From: Schistocerca nitens
Taxonomy: Eukaryota > Arthropoda > Insecta > Orthoptera > Acrididae
Length of the DNA: 64,000 nt
Direction: 5' to 3'
Assembly (NCBI RefSeq): GCF_023898315.1
Contig: NC_064622.1
Location: 80,229,387-80,293,386, forward strand
A program made the position numbers and the translations under genes. Of this stretch, positions 33,801 through 45,800 are shown piece by piece. The notes under the pieces were generated by a model, which was not told the origin of the DNA, did not search any database, and was given only the letters and a program-made list of their open reading frames with translations. Within the stretch, counting starts at the first letter, position 1. Every line of letters starts with the position of its first letter.

Positions 33801-36800
33801 CAGAACTCCCAGGAAAGCAATCCTGATTTCTTATGAAAAACATGATTATCGTTCTAAAATATTTATGATGATAGTTACTGTACATCTGAGAGTTAACAAG
33901 TCAGCTGATTTTGCGATGAGGAACTAGCGTAAGACGCGTGATTCTCTAAAATGAGCAATTCACGTGCAAATAACAGCAGTTTTGATGTACATCATTTACG
34001 TTCCAGGAGGTGGTGGACTAACTTTATGAATTAGGAGTGCCAAATGTATTTTGTTCCTTTTTCCGGTTTGTAGATGTCTGGCTTTTCTAGGGGAATTATT
34101 TCTTAACCGTACCTCGGATTTTTTCCGAAATAGTTCTAAGTGCACAAAATATTAAACATCTTGAGAATTCTGTTCAGTATGACCAAGTGACCAAAAATCT
34201 AGCAAATAACAGTTTGATGTAGAAATCACAGCCTACTTACAAATTTTTCCGAGTGCCTCATATTTCGGAATTAGAAGCATAAAGTGTCACTTACACTCTA
34301 CAAAAAAGTAAAAAATTGGAGTATAAGTGAAAACAATGTTTCAGATAAAGAGAGACACAAAGAAAGTAACTATATAACGTTGCAAGAAATTGAAAGAGAA
34401 ATTGTAGTTCCTAAATTTATATGTCTCGGGTAATCGATCAGACCGTTTATGACAGTTATACAACAACCCCAAACGTGTACAATATCCACACTTTCAAATG
34501 TTTCAGCATGTACTCCGGGCGAAAGGAAGAAGATTGACTGCAACTGGTGCACTTGTGTAAAAGGTGCAGGCTGGGCATGCACCAAGATAGCTTGTCCCAC
34601 AGTCAAGGAAGGTGAGTAACAGCCGAAATCTCCTCTCTCTCACAAATGCCCTACCATATGTTTGTTTCACAGTGAAAAATCATAGTAGGGTTCCTCTTTT
34701 CAAACGTCACACGAATACAAAGATGCCAGATATTGACATAACTGATCGAGGAGTAGGAAATGTGAGGTGTCAGCTGAGTTACCTCTACGATGCTACAGAT
34801 ACTATACGTGATGACCTACGGGAATAGGAAGTTCCACATAGGATCACGTAAATTTAAGGGGACATTGTATGTCCTATGCTGCCAATGGTAAATTATCGAA
34901 TTTTGTGACCCATTATCTTGGAAACATTTTAAGACACCAACTTACAATTTTCCGTAATTATTGAATGCACCTTTCTAGGTACACTGAACTAGAATTATTA
35001 CTGAAATTGTATTGTGGGGCATGTTATACTTTTTCTTTTTCAAACACTAAATTTTTTGACAGAATTTTGTAAATAAACATAAAAACAAAACAACTCAGGA
35101 TATTTTAATTATTCTAGGTTCATATGTGTTGAATCTCACACTTGGCACGCTGTGAAAATTTCTTGTCTCTACCATCAGTACTTTTTTAGAAAACGGATCA
35201 TTTATTGCAAAAAATGTAGTTCAGGGAAATTGAAGTTAAGAACTTTTTTTAATCTTAAATCCTTATACAGACTTACATTTCTGCGTCTTTTATACACTAG
35301 AATTGCCCTGGCCCATAGTCTGTGTCTTCTTCAGTGTCCCAATAACCCAGTGCTTGCCCCTCCTTCTCTTTTTTGCTTCTTTTGTCATTTGCTGAGCAGC
35401 TAACTCTGCTTCACCTACACGAAGCTCATCCAGTTCCCGCAGTCCTTTAGCTGTGTTCTGTCCAAATCTTACCCCTAACTTCTCCAGAACCTTAAGCCTT
35501 GCATAGTTCCCACCATCAAATGTTATTACAGCATCGGACACTCCTAACTTAATATTTATGTGTAAATTGGTGCAGGGTGCCAGAAAATTCAACTTACCTA
35601 TCTTTACACGAAGTCTTTGGAGGTGGAGACAAAGCATGACATGGCTTTTCATCGGTTGATATTCGATGAAAGAAAAACTCACATATCTGTTACCCGAAAA
35701 TTTGCATTTCTTGAAGTTATTTTTACGCTTAGTCATTTTATTTACGTATAAAAAGCAATAGAAGTTAGCTTACTACAAAAACAGCCGATAATCACACTAC
35801 TTCCAACGAAAATTAGTATCAGAAGCAAAGGACTGATTTGTTTATTCGTAATTTCAACTTCTGTGACGTAGCAGTAGGCTCAAAGTAAAGCAATTCACAG
35901 CCTTCTATACTGTGTAGTTCCCAAAATATGAGTGCTCAACTGTGGCAGTATATGCATAGCTGCGAAATTTGACAGTCACGCGTCAACGTTCAAAATATTA
36001 TTTGAAGGTCTCACAATTGTCTGAATTTAATGTATTATATACCAAAATGTTCAGGAAAGTCCAAAGTACATTATGGAGTAGAAAATAGAAAATTTCAACG
36101 AATTTCACGTACAACGTTCCCTTAAAAGAAACAAGATCGAGCAATGGATAACGTCTCTTTAAGTAAAAATTACTAGGGATGGCCAATTAATCATGAAAGT
36201 AGGGATCCCACGGACATATTAATGAACGAAGTCACCACACTACAAGAAGATACTACTGGTCGCAAAAAAGATTTAGTTTATGGCCAAAAGACACCAAAAA
36301 GATGATGTATCTACTGATCATGGAAACATTTAACAAATGGAGATAGGATTGCAAACATGAACTATAGCCTTCCACAGGTTGGCGGTTACATAAAATGACC
36401 GTATAAAACTACATCGTGAATTTGGTCAGTGATTGTGGAAAAAGATTAATGATTTAAAGAAAGATCATCGGATGTGTTAGATGACGATCAGTTTGGCTTT
36501 ATGAAAGTTAAAGACACAAGGGAAGCGGTTATGATGTTGTGGTTGACAATGAAAGCAAGACTAAAGAAAAACCAGGACACGTTCATACGATCTGTCAACC
36601 TGGAAAAAGCGTTCGACAATGTCAAATGGTGCAAGATGTTCACAATTCTGAGAAAAATAGGGGTAAGCTATAGGGAAAGAGGGGTAATATACAATATGTA
36701 CAAGAGCTTAGAGGGAACAATAAGAATGGAAGACCAAGATCGAGGTACCAGGACTAAAAAGGATGTAATTCTGGGATGTAGTCTTTCACCGCTATAGTTC

Positions 36801-39800
36801 AGTCTGTACATCAAAAAACCAACGACAGAAATACAAGTTCAAGAGTGGAATTAAAAGTCAAGTTGAAAAGATATCAGTGGTAATATTGGTACCGTCAGTG
36901 AAAGCATGGAATGAACAGTCCAGCGAATATAGAATACGGACTGAGACGAAAGTAATGAAAAGTAGCTGAAATGAGAACAGCAAGAAACTTAACAATAGGA
37001 CTGGTGATCACGAAGTAGAAGAAGTTAAGGAATTCTACTACTCAGGCAGCAAATTAACACATGACGGCCGGAGCAAGGGGGAAATAAGAAGCAGACTAGC
37101 ACTGGCAAAAAGGGCATTCCTGGCCAAGAGAAGTCTACTATTATCAAATATGGGTCCTAATCTAACGAAGAAATATCTGAGAATGTACGTTTGGAGCATA
37201 GTATTGCGTGATAGTGAAACATGGAAGTGGGAAAACCGGAGCAGAAGAGAAACGAAACTTTGAAGTGTGGTGCTACAAAAGATTGTTGAAAATTAAGTCC
37301 ATTGGTAAGATATACAACGAGGAAGTTCTGCGCAGAATCGGCGAGTAAAGGAAGACATGGGAAACATCGACAAGAAGAAGGGACAGCATAATGGTACATC
37401 TGTTAGGACATCATTAAATAAGTTCAGTGATACTAGAGGGAAGTGCAGAGGGTAAAAATTGTAGAGGAAGATAGAGATTGGAATACATCCAGCAAGTAAC
37501 TGAGGATGTACGTTGCAAGTTCTACTCTGAGATGGAAAGAAGGATTCAGGAGAGGATTTTGTGGCAGGCTGGATCAAATCAATCAGAAAACTGAAAAAAA
37601 CCTAGAAAAGCATGAAAGAACATCACTATTCTGGCCTAAGCGCATGATGGATACAACTAGCTTGTTGTTAACATTAATGCAGTAAAACGAAACTGCGATG
37701 CAAATTAACTGACTCCACGCATGTCTCACCTCGGTAGTTGCAACGACGGCTCATGCTTATTCAACTGTGCGAGTGTCGAAGACGTCTGCGGTAGTGGCTG
37801 AAAACTCTACGTCCGGTTCGGCCTCTGTAGTCTTCTCTAAGTTGGAGACATGTCCCTCTGCAGCTCTCTGCAACGACGAAGTATCTTCCACAGCTGCCTC
37901 GAAACAATTGTGTTCTATACGCCATTCCTGAAGAAAGCGTGTTCTAACTTTAGCTGGTGCTGCCAGCATCCAAATGTCGCCGACCAGCTGCGACATACGT
38001 GGGCTGGTTTGCATAAATATTGCTGTCCAGAGCCTGCACACAAACATGAACTGATCGATTCTCAAGCCACACAGTGACTGTCATTGTAAAGTGCACAAGT
38101 CCCTGCTGGACTGCTGACCAGTCATTTAATAGTTTCAGTGAGAACAGGAAATATTTATGCACGTGAGTCATTAACAATTTTATAGTGAGTAGAGCAGGAT
38201 CGTAATGTTCATTCTCACAGACATGTTCGTTCTTACACAGAAAAACTACTAACTGGCAGTAAACAATTATATTACGAACTTATTATGTCTCCTTCGACTC
38301 TTGAAAGTGATAAACTGAATATCTTGGCTGCTTGGCCTTTAAACTGCTGATTATTAATGACATAACGTTAAGGTATTACAAATGTATCTGGGCTCCATGC
38401 GGATGTGCGGATGTCCGGCAGGCTCAAACTCTTGCGAGAATAGGCGAAATGCCGCGACTAAAGTGGATAATCGGCAAGGGGCGCTACATTCGTAATGTAT
38501 GGATAAGTTGAGAATTTGGATCTGACGGGAAGCGTAATAGGGTAGACCGTGTAGTCGCGCTGCCTGCTATGCCCGGATGGCACAATGGTCAGCGCATCTG
38601 CCTAGTAAACAGGAGACGCAGGTCCGAAATGCAGTCTGGCACAGGCTTTCAACTTTGCCCATTGATTTAAATTAATGCCCGCTGGCGGCCAATGTCTGTA
38701 GTCCCTTTTTGTGCAGTTACAATTGTTTAATAGTGGCATGGAATCAAAAGCGGAAGAAGTATCTGTCGGATTCTTCAGAGTATTACGCGAAAGAACGCCC
38801 TCTCCTTTTAGCAGTAGTTTATGTAGGTCGCTTGAACAATGAAGGATACCCAGCGACGAAAAAGAAAAGAAAAGAAAAACGCAGGACATTCTCGTTTTCA
38901 GTGAGGAATGTAGGACAGATGCACCTAAGTATGGCATACATGGCTACTGTCAACGTATTTCAGAATTGTTGAACATACTTTACGCTTACCTGGAATTCGT
39001 AAACAGAGGTCTTGCGAAACTGAGCGCCCTCTGTTCGTTGACAGCAGAAGGAGCTGCTGAGGACTGATGACACGTGCGGAGACTGGCAGTTCATCCTGAA
39101 AATTATATAAATTATTCGTCTGGCCCCGGGGGAGTCGTAAACAGTCTAGTTGCGTGGAACCTTCTTGGTTTAAATGGCTCTGAGCACTATGGGAGTTAGC
39201 ATCTGAGGTCATCAGTCCCCTAGAACTTAGAACTACGTAAACCTAACTAACCTAAGGATAGCACACACATCCATGCCAGAGGCAGGATTCGAACCTGCGA
39301 CCGTAGCGGCCGCGCCTAGAACCGCACGACCACACAGGCCGGCGAACCTTCTTGAGAAGAAGCTAGGAGACATTGTTGACCACGAGACGAAATTGGGAGA
39401 CATTGTTGGCCAAGAAAGGAAGCAGGGAAATATTGTTGATCATGCGAGAAACTACTCGAGAACCGCGAAGGGCGGCATGTGCATAGCTGCGACCTACGAA
39501 GCATAGCACGTGCGATGGATTCTCTCTTGTCGTTTGATGTTAACAGTGAACATCTGCATATCAGGTTTCCCAGCTAATTAAATATACACGCAGCAGGCCC
39601 ATGCTTGTGTTCATCAGATTTGTTACTTCCTTCCCTGTATGAATCTGTGACGGGATCTTATATTGTTTCTTCTTTTTCCTGGCATTTATCCTGTACCTTC
39701 ACGCAGTCATCATGTTAATTTCCAGATGCAGAAATATTAGTTCGTCAGGTGCCCTTGGTGTAGCTACCCCTTTCCACACAGGGACAGTTCCCCAACTGTC

Positions 39801-42800
39801 TACGCCTAGTTTTATTCCATGTGAAAATGAGGAAACCTTATCTAAAGGTTTGATTATCGTGTAACTGAGGTGAGACGTGGATACCAGCCCAGTATTCACC
39901 TAGTCGTTTGTGGAAGACCGCTTAAAAATCACATCCAGGTTGGCTGTCACATTGGCACTTGTCGTTAACCTGCCGAGCTGGTTCGAGTTGGGGCCGGCGG
40001 TGCTCCCCGCATCTCGGAAGCGGCGTGCTAATGCGCGCGACTTTCAGGGCGGCTCTGATTTAATCGTATATTAATCAACGAATTTGTTACCTATTGTAAG
40101 GACTGAAGGACACTAGCACTGAGGCCTCTCCACGTGTGTGTGAACAATCAAGGAAAATGTTCAGGTTTACGAGTTGTGACGATTCTAAGTTGTCGCTATA
40201 AGAAGTAAGCTGTTTATCGCAGTAATGAACTAAATAATACGAAATGGTGATCAGTTTTGGCTTATCTCGAAGTACTGGGACTATCGCTCCCTCTTATCTA
40301 GCGTTTTCATAAAAAATATCCTTACACAGCTATAAAATGCGGACTAGATGTCACGAAAGGCGGACCCACCAGTATAAAAATAGGCGGGGACTGTTCAGTT
40401 GTCAGTAGAGAAGCAGTAAGAGCAGAGTGGATCGGCCAGCATAGCTCAATGACTCCGAACGTGGAGTAGTCAGTGGATGTCACCTGAGTAACAACTCCAT
40501 TAGTGAAAATTCGACCGTTCTAAAGATGGTGGATGTGAATGTGAAGTGGAAACGCGAAGTAACAACTGCAGCCGATCCAGGACCAGAGAGACCTAATGTA
40601 CTAGCGGGCAGGGACGGTCGTCATGGTGGAGGATCGTGAAACCGAAGTGCTACCAGCAGTCTGGCTAGCGCCCCGACTGAGTTTAGGGAGTTAAACAGCA
40701 GGCGATCAGCTAGTCGTAAGCCGTGCCATTTCCGTAGTCACTGTTAAGCGACACTTCAGGTGGTGCAAAGAGCGACGCCACACAACGTAGGAAGGCTGGA
40801 AACGAATCTTGGGGAATGACGATTCACACCTTATCCCGTGGCAGTCGGATAGAAGTGTTTGGGGTACGCAAATGCTTGGAGAAGCTTACCTGCCATCGTG
40901 TGTAGTGGCAACAATGAATTACAGAGAAAACAGTGTTACGGGATGCGTTTGAATTTCTTGGCTAGGGTGTGGTGCCCTGACCGTGCTTCAGAAAACGATG
41001 AAAGGAGTCTGAAGGGGCACACTTGTGTGTGGCACCCGAATATGATAATAAGATTCATGTAAACTAAAATAAAATATTACACGAGGTGCTACAATAAAGT
41101 AATGAGACTGATGTGAAAAAAAGATGTTGCTTACCGTCTTAGTCAAGTTTAGTGTCGTCTCTTTCAAAGTAGTTTCCTTCTGATGGCACACACTTTTTCC
41201 AGGGTTCTGCCATTGATGGTAACATTTCTCGAACTCATCTTCTATAATACCCTCCAAGACCCTCTTCACAGCTTTTTGGACATCTTGTGTTGCTTGAAAA
41301 TGGTGTCCCATAACCGCCGTCTTGACTTGTGGAAACAGAAAAAAGTCGCACGGTGCGATACCTGGTGAATAAGGTGGCTGTGGTAGTACTGAAATTTGTT
41401 TTGAGGTTAAAAATTGCTGTACTGACAGAGCAGTATGGGATGGCGCATTATCGTGATGCAGAATCCACACAAAGAACTCTTTTACGAAGTCTTTCTAAAA
41501 TTTCTTTGTAGTAATATTGGTTAACTGCTTGTCCAGAAGGCATCCACTCTTTATGAACAATTCCCTTGGAATCAAAGACGCAGACAAGCAAGCATTTCAC
41601 TTTTGACTTTGACATGCGAGCTTTTATTGGTCTGGGTGATCCCTTTGAGCACCATTGCAAACTTTGGCGTTTTGTCTCTAGATCGTACTGAAAAAACCAA
41701 CTTTCATCACCAGTGATAACACAGCTCAACAATTCTGGATTGATTTCCGTTCGCTCTAACAGATCGACTGCCACATTTTTCCATGTATCTCGTTGTTGGG
41801 GCGTGAGATTTTTGGGGACAATTTTTGCACAAATATTTCTCATACCAAGATCTTCAGTTATTATTAGACGAACCGTTTCTCGAATGATGTTCAGTTCTTC
41901 TGCAATCATTTTCATCGATAATCGTCGATTAGATCGTATGAGTTCACGCACCCTGGGCAAGTTGACGTCTGTCTGTGGGGTTCACGGTCATCCACTGCAG
42001 TCTTCAACATTCGTTCTGCCTTCACTAAACATTTTATGCCAAAGAAAAACTTGAGCTCTTGACATAACCTCCTCTCCAAAAGCCTTCTGAAGCTTGCTGT
42101 AAGTTGTCATCACTTTTTCACCCAATTTAACGCAAAAAGAAATGGCATACCGTTGCGCAATATTATGCGGTTCCATTTCCGTGACGAGAGACACAAACAC
42201 ATGTTAACTTATTACAGCACAACTCACGACTGAGCAGTTGCATCGATGTTCCACTTGGACTAGAAGCAGCTTATAGACCAAGGTCAAAGATATTGTGCCT
42301 ACGCAAGCCTGCAGGTTTGCCACGTCTTGCAAAGAAAATCACTCTCATTACTTTATTGTTGCACCTCGTATTATAAACGATGTATGTTTCTGATAGGTTT
42401 TATAAAGCGGATCTCTGACTGTGCTCGACCACAGACCCAAAGATACTGCTTCTGGTCTAAGATTGTAGTGTTGGAGTAAGAGAGCGCTTGGCGCACAGTG
42501 ATAGGTAGCTGTCTGTGAGCGAAAGTGGAATAGACACTTTTTGTGGTGTGCTCTGTGAAGCCACCAAATATTGGATTAATACAGGAATTACGAGAACATG
42601 GAAGCAGAAGTCTTCACGCAAACAAGATAAAGATGTTAAATAATTATTACTTTCGTTTTGCCAGTGCGTTAGTATAGAAGAGTTGGCTGATAATTTGTAA
42701 TTGTTGAGTAACCCCAGAATGGGCGTATACTGATTTGATGAAAAGGTTATCACTTTTGTAATGTTTCTAAGATTTGTTAACACAGGTATATGTAATCAAA

Positions 42801-45800
42801 TCATTTGTATTTATCCTTGTTTAGTAAGGTTAGATAATACTTGCTGTGTAAATCTCATTGTTTGTGGATCAATTGATAAATATCATGTAATTTTCTGAGC
42901 AATGTTATTTCAATTTTCAGATGTTTTGACAGGCCTAACTTAAGTTGGAATTAAAAAAAAAAGAAGTATCAGTGTTAGTAATTCATCACAACCAGTGACA
43001 CATCCATGTCCAGGTCGTACGTATTACAAAGACCTTGGATTTTTCTTAAATGTTTTCATTTATCAGCCAAAAGAATTTCATGTACATTCCAAAGTATTAT
43101 GGTCAGCATTGCACACCGCTGAGCCTGTATCTATATATCTTTTTCCACCGTTGTTGCTTTAGAGGTAAGACAATTTAATTTATTTGTAATGTGCACAGGA
43201 ACCAAAGTTATCAGTTTTGAACAGGGCCAGAGGATTCAGTGCCTAGGGGGCTGAATGTATTTTGCAGTGACTGTATTTCGTTATTGGTACTGGGAGTTGC
43301 ATTGCCCAACCAGTTCGTATAAAGTTTCTGCTTACAATAACACCGAATAAGTAGACCATAAGTTTACAACATGCTACACGATACCTCCAGTTTGTATCCA
43401 TTCCTCAGTCACGAATTCATTCAATTTACTACAAAAAAGAAGATTTTTTAAAGAATGTTAGAGTTTCATTCAATGTACCACAAAGCAGACCAAGTAAGAC
43501 AACTTAATTTATTTGTTATTTCCACTTATGTATATTGAAGAAAGATATTTAAGGAAGGTTACAACAATAGAAGCGGAAGGACAGAAACACATTTAACTGC
43601 ATTGTGTACTGCGTACAGTAGAGGTATGGTTCGGATACGAGGGTTGTATCAGCGTGACAATGAACACTGTTTTAAAGCGGCACCTGTGACGCAATAATGT
43701 GAGGACAGTAGCGTTCCTGAAACAGACTGACCTCCGCAGCGTCCTGACCTGAAATCAATGGAACACCTTTGAAACGGGTTACAACGTCATCTTCGATCCA
43801 TACCACATCATCCAAAATCGCTACTGTTCTCTGGTTTCGGTTCTTGACAAAGAATCTGTTGCCGTCCCACCACAGACATTCTGACACCTCACTGAAAGTG
43901 TCCCCAACAAAGTAGCGAGAGTGAACAAACTCCTTATTTATGTCCACTAATAGCTGTTCGGACACTTTTGATTAGATAGTTCATTAACTAAGAGGTCAGC
44001 GTGTACATGTGTAGGTGCATGCGAGTTTCGGATAGGGAGATGGAAGGTTTGTGAATGTGTGTAAGCTTCTGTGTATCTGACAGTATGTAACTTCAAATAC
44101 TTCCAGCAACCTTATTTCTTCCTCTGTGATCTTCCCTGACAAGATACCAAGGAAAAACCGAGTTCGTCACTGAACCATTCCTAACAAGATCAAATTTTCG
44201 TTATGCTTTTGTTCTGCAAAAATTTAAGTGAAGCGAATAGAAAACTTAGTCCAAAAAGTATTTTTTTAATTGTTTTAAATGTTCACAGTCCAAATGAAAT
44301 GCGAGCCTGGCACTACTTTCAAAGAAGACTGCAACATCTGCGTCTGTGGTTCGGACGGCATCACAGCAGCCTGCACACTTAAAGAGTGTTCCGGTCGCAG
44401 GCGTCGGGGTAAGTGCCAGTCTGAGCGTACAGCTGCATTATCACAAGCGACATCACAAATTTCAAACCTGTTCAGCCAAGAGTCCTGTTATGAGATCAGA
44501 GTTGCTCCCGACGACATTCCAAACTGCGTATACAACACTGTCAGTTTACTGGCCCCGTGTCGTAATAATGACATACACAGATCAATCACTAAGCACAGGA
44601 ATCTAAGCTTTGTAATGGGAGTTTATCTTACACTGCACGCGACGTTTAAGAAGGTGTTTTTCGAAATTCCACCCTAAAGGGAGTGAAATATGGGGTAAAA
44701 GAGTTTTCGAAAATATGTCGCTATTAAGAGAATTTTGAAGCTAGACCTCCGAAAATTAATATTTGGTTTCTCAATCAAAAACAAAAAAGTGTTTCAACAT
44801 TTTTGAAATTCAATCGCTGAGGGATAACATATAAACGAATACTTTTGTGAAAATAATTGTAAACTGGTATTTGACTTCTCCGTTCGAAATAAAAAAATAT
44901 GTGTCCCCTTTTTTGGCACTTTAACCCCTAAGATATTTAAATAGGGGATGAAAATAATAAGATGTTTCGTTTTATTAAAATTTTTTGAAACTAAATCTAT
45001 GTAAACTCGTATTTCACTTCTCGGTTAGATCTAAAGAAATATATGTTAGGGGATGAAAATTACTGTCGAATATCACCATGAGAACGCAAAAGATATGATA
45101 AGAAAAAATTTGGGGTCACGCTACCACAGTCGCTTTTTGGTCAGACATACATTCTTGAAAAGACCATGCTTCTGTGACCTTCATTAGCGTGAAAAGCGTA
45201 GAAGTCGTTGTAGTTTGTGAATATCATAAAAATTAAATTAGAGGCAACAAAAAAAATCAGTGCAGAACATAAAAGGAAAATAACGAGAGGCCCCGTGAAC
45301 TGTGCACACAAAACCACGTTTTATATGCGTAAATAAACAGATGAATCACAGAAAAGACAAAGTGTAATTAAGAAAAGCCGTAAACAACCACACGATTGTT
45401 TTAAACATATTGTCATGCTGGAAGTAGCTCGCCCTTGCCTAGTTCTGACATTGGAACTGACCTAATCTGGCTCTCACAGGGGAATTGCAGTTTAACATGT
45501 TCTCCAACCAACGTTGCAGACTGACTGTTCCTCCTACTGACAATTGTTACCAGAGGTGAAAGAAGCGACAAGCGACATAAAAAATAGTATGACCGACCAA
45601 TGATAAAACCCTGGATCTTTGGATCCATAGTCTTGCATTTAGCCACACGCTGACGATATAAAAGCGAAAATTCTAAGAGCAACCGGTGGATGAGGTGTTG
45701 ATGTATTGTACTCATTATACAACAGAGTATCATCGACATCTCGAGAGAGTCTTAATGACTTGGCAACTATTACAGTATTCATGCCCCCCCCCTCCCTGAC

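Larger units (their letters stand above)
40296..43976 (+). mobile_element. Tc1-like transposon split by a 2.5 kb insertion, decayed
   Basis: The first part (about 40340-41010) covers leader and transposase N-terminal sequence (KWKREVTT-type reading near 40545). The second part (43568-43976) continues the same element (CVLRTVE, then the second and third acidic boxes) and ends at CTTTTGATTAGATAG, the complement of a common Tc1 terminus. Order and orientation match, so 41012-43567 is an insertion. Stops and frameshifts throughout. Confidence 0.65.

Noticed and set aside
32870-34506. A further pacifastin domain exon in intron 2
   Set aside because: No GACTGCAAC-type core or six-cysteine pattern found here or in the other introns.
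41200-41230. Loss of the third catalytic Asp in the mariner
   Set aside because: The changed residue is in the YSPD motif; the catalytic Asp of PCDFF is still present. Inactivity rests on the frameshifts.
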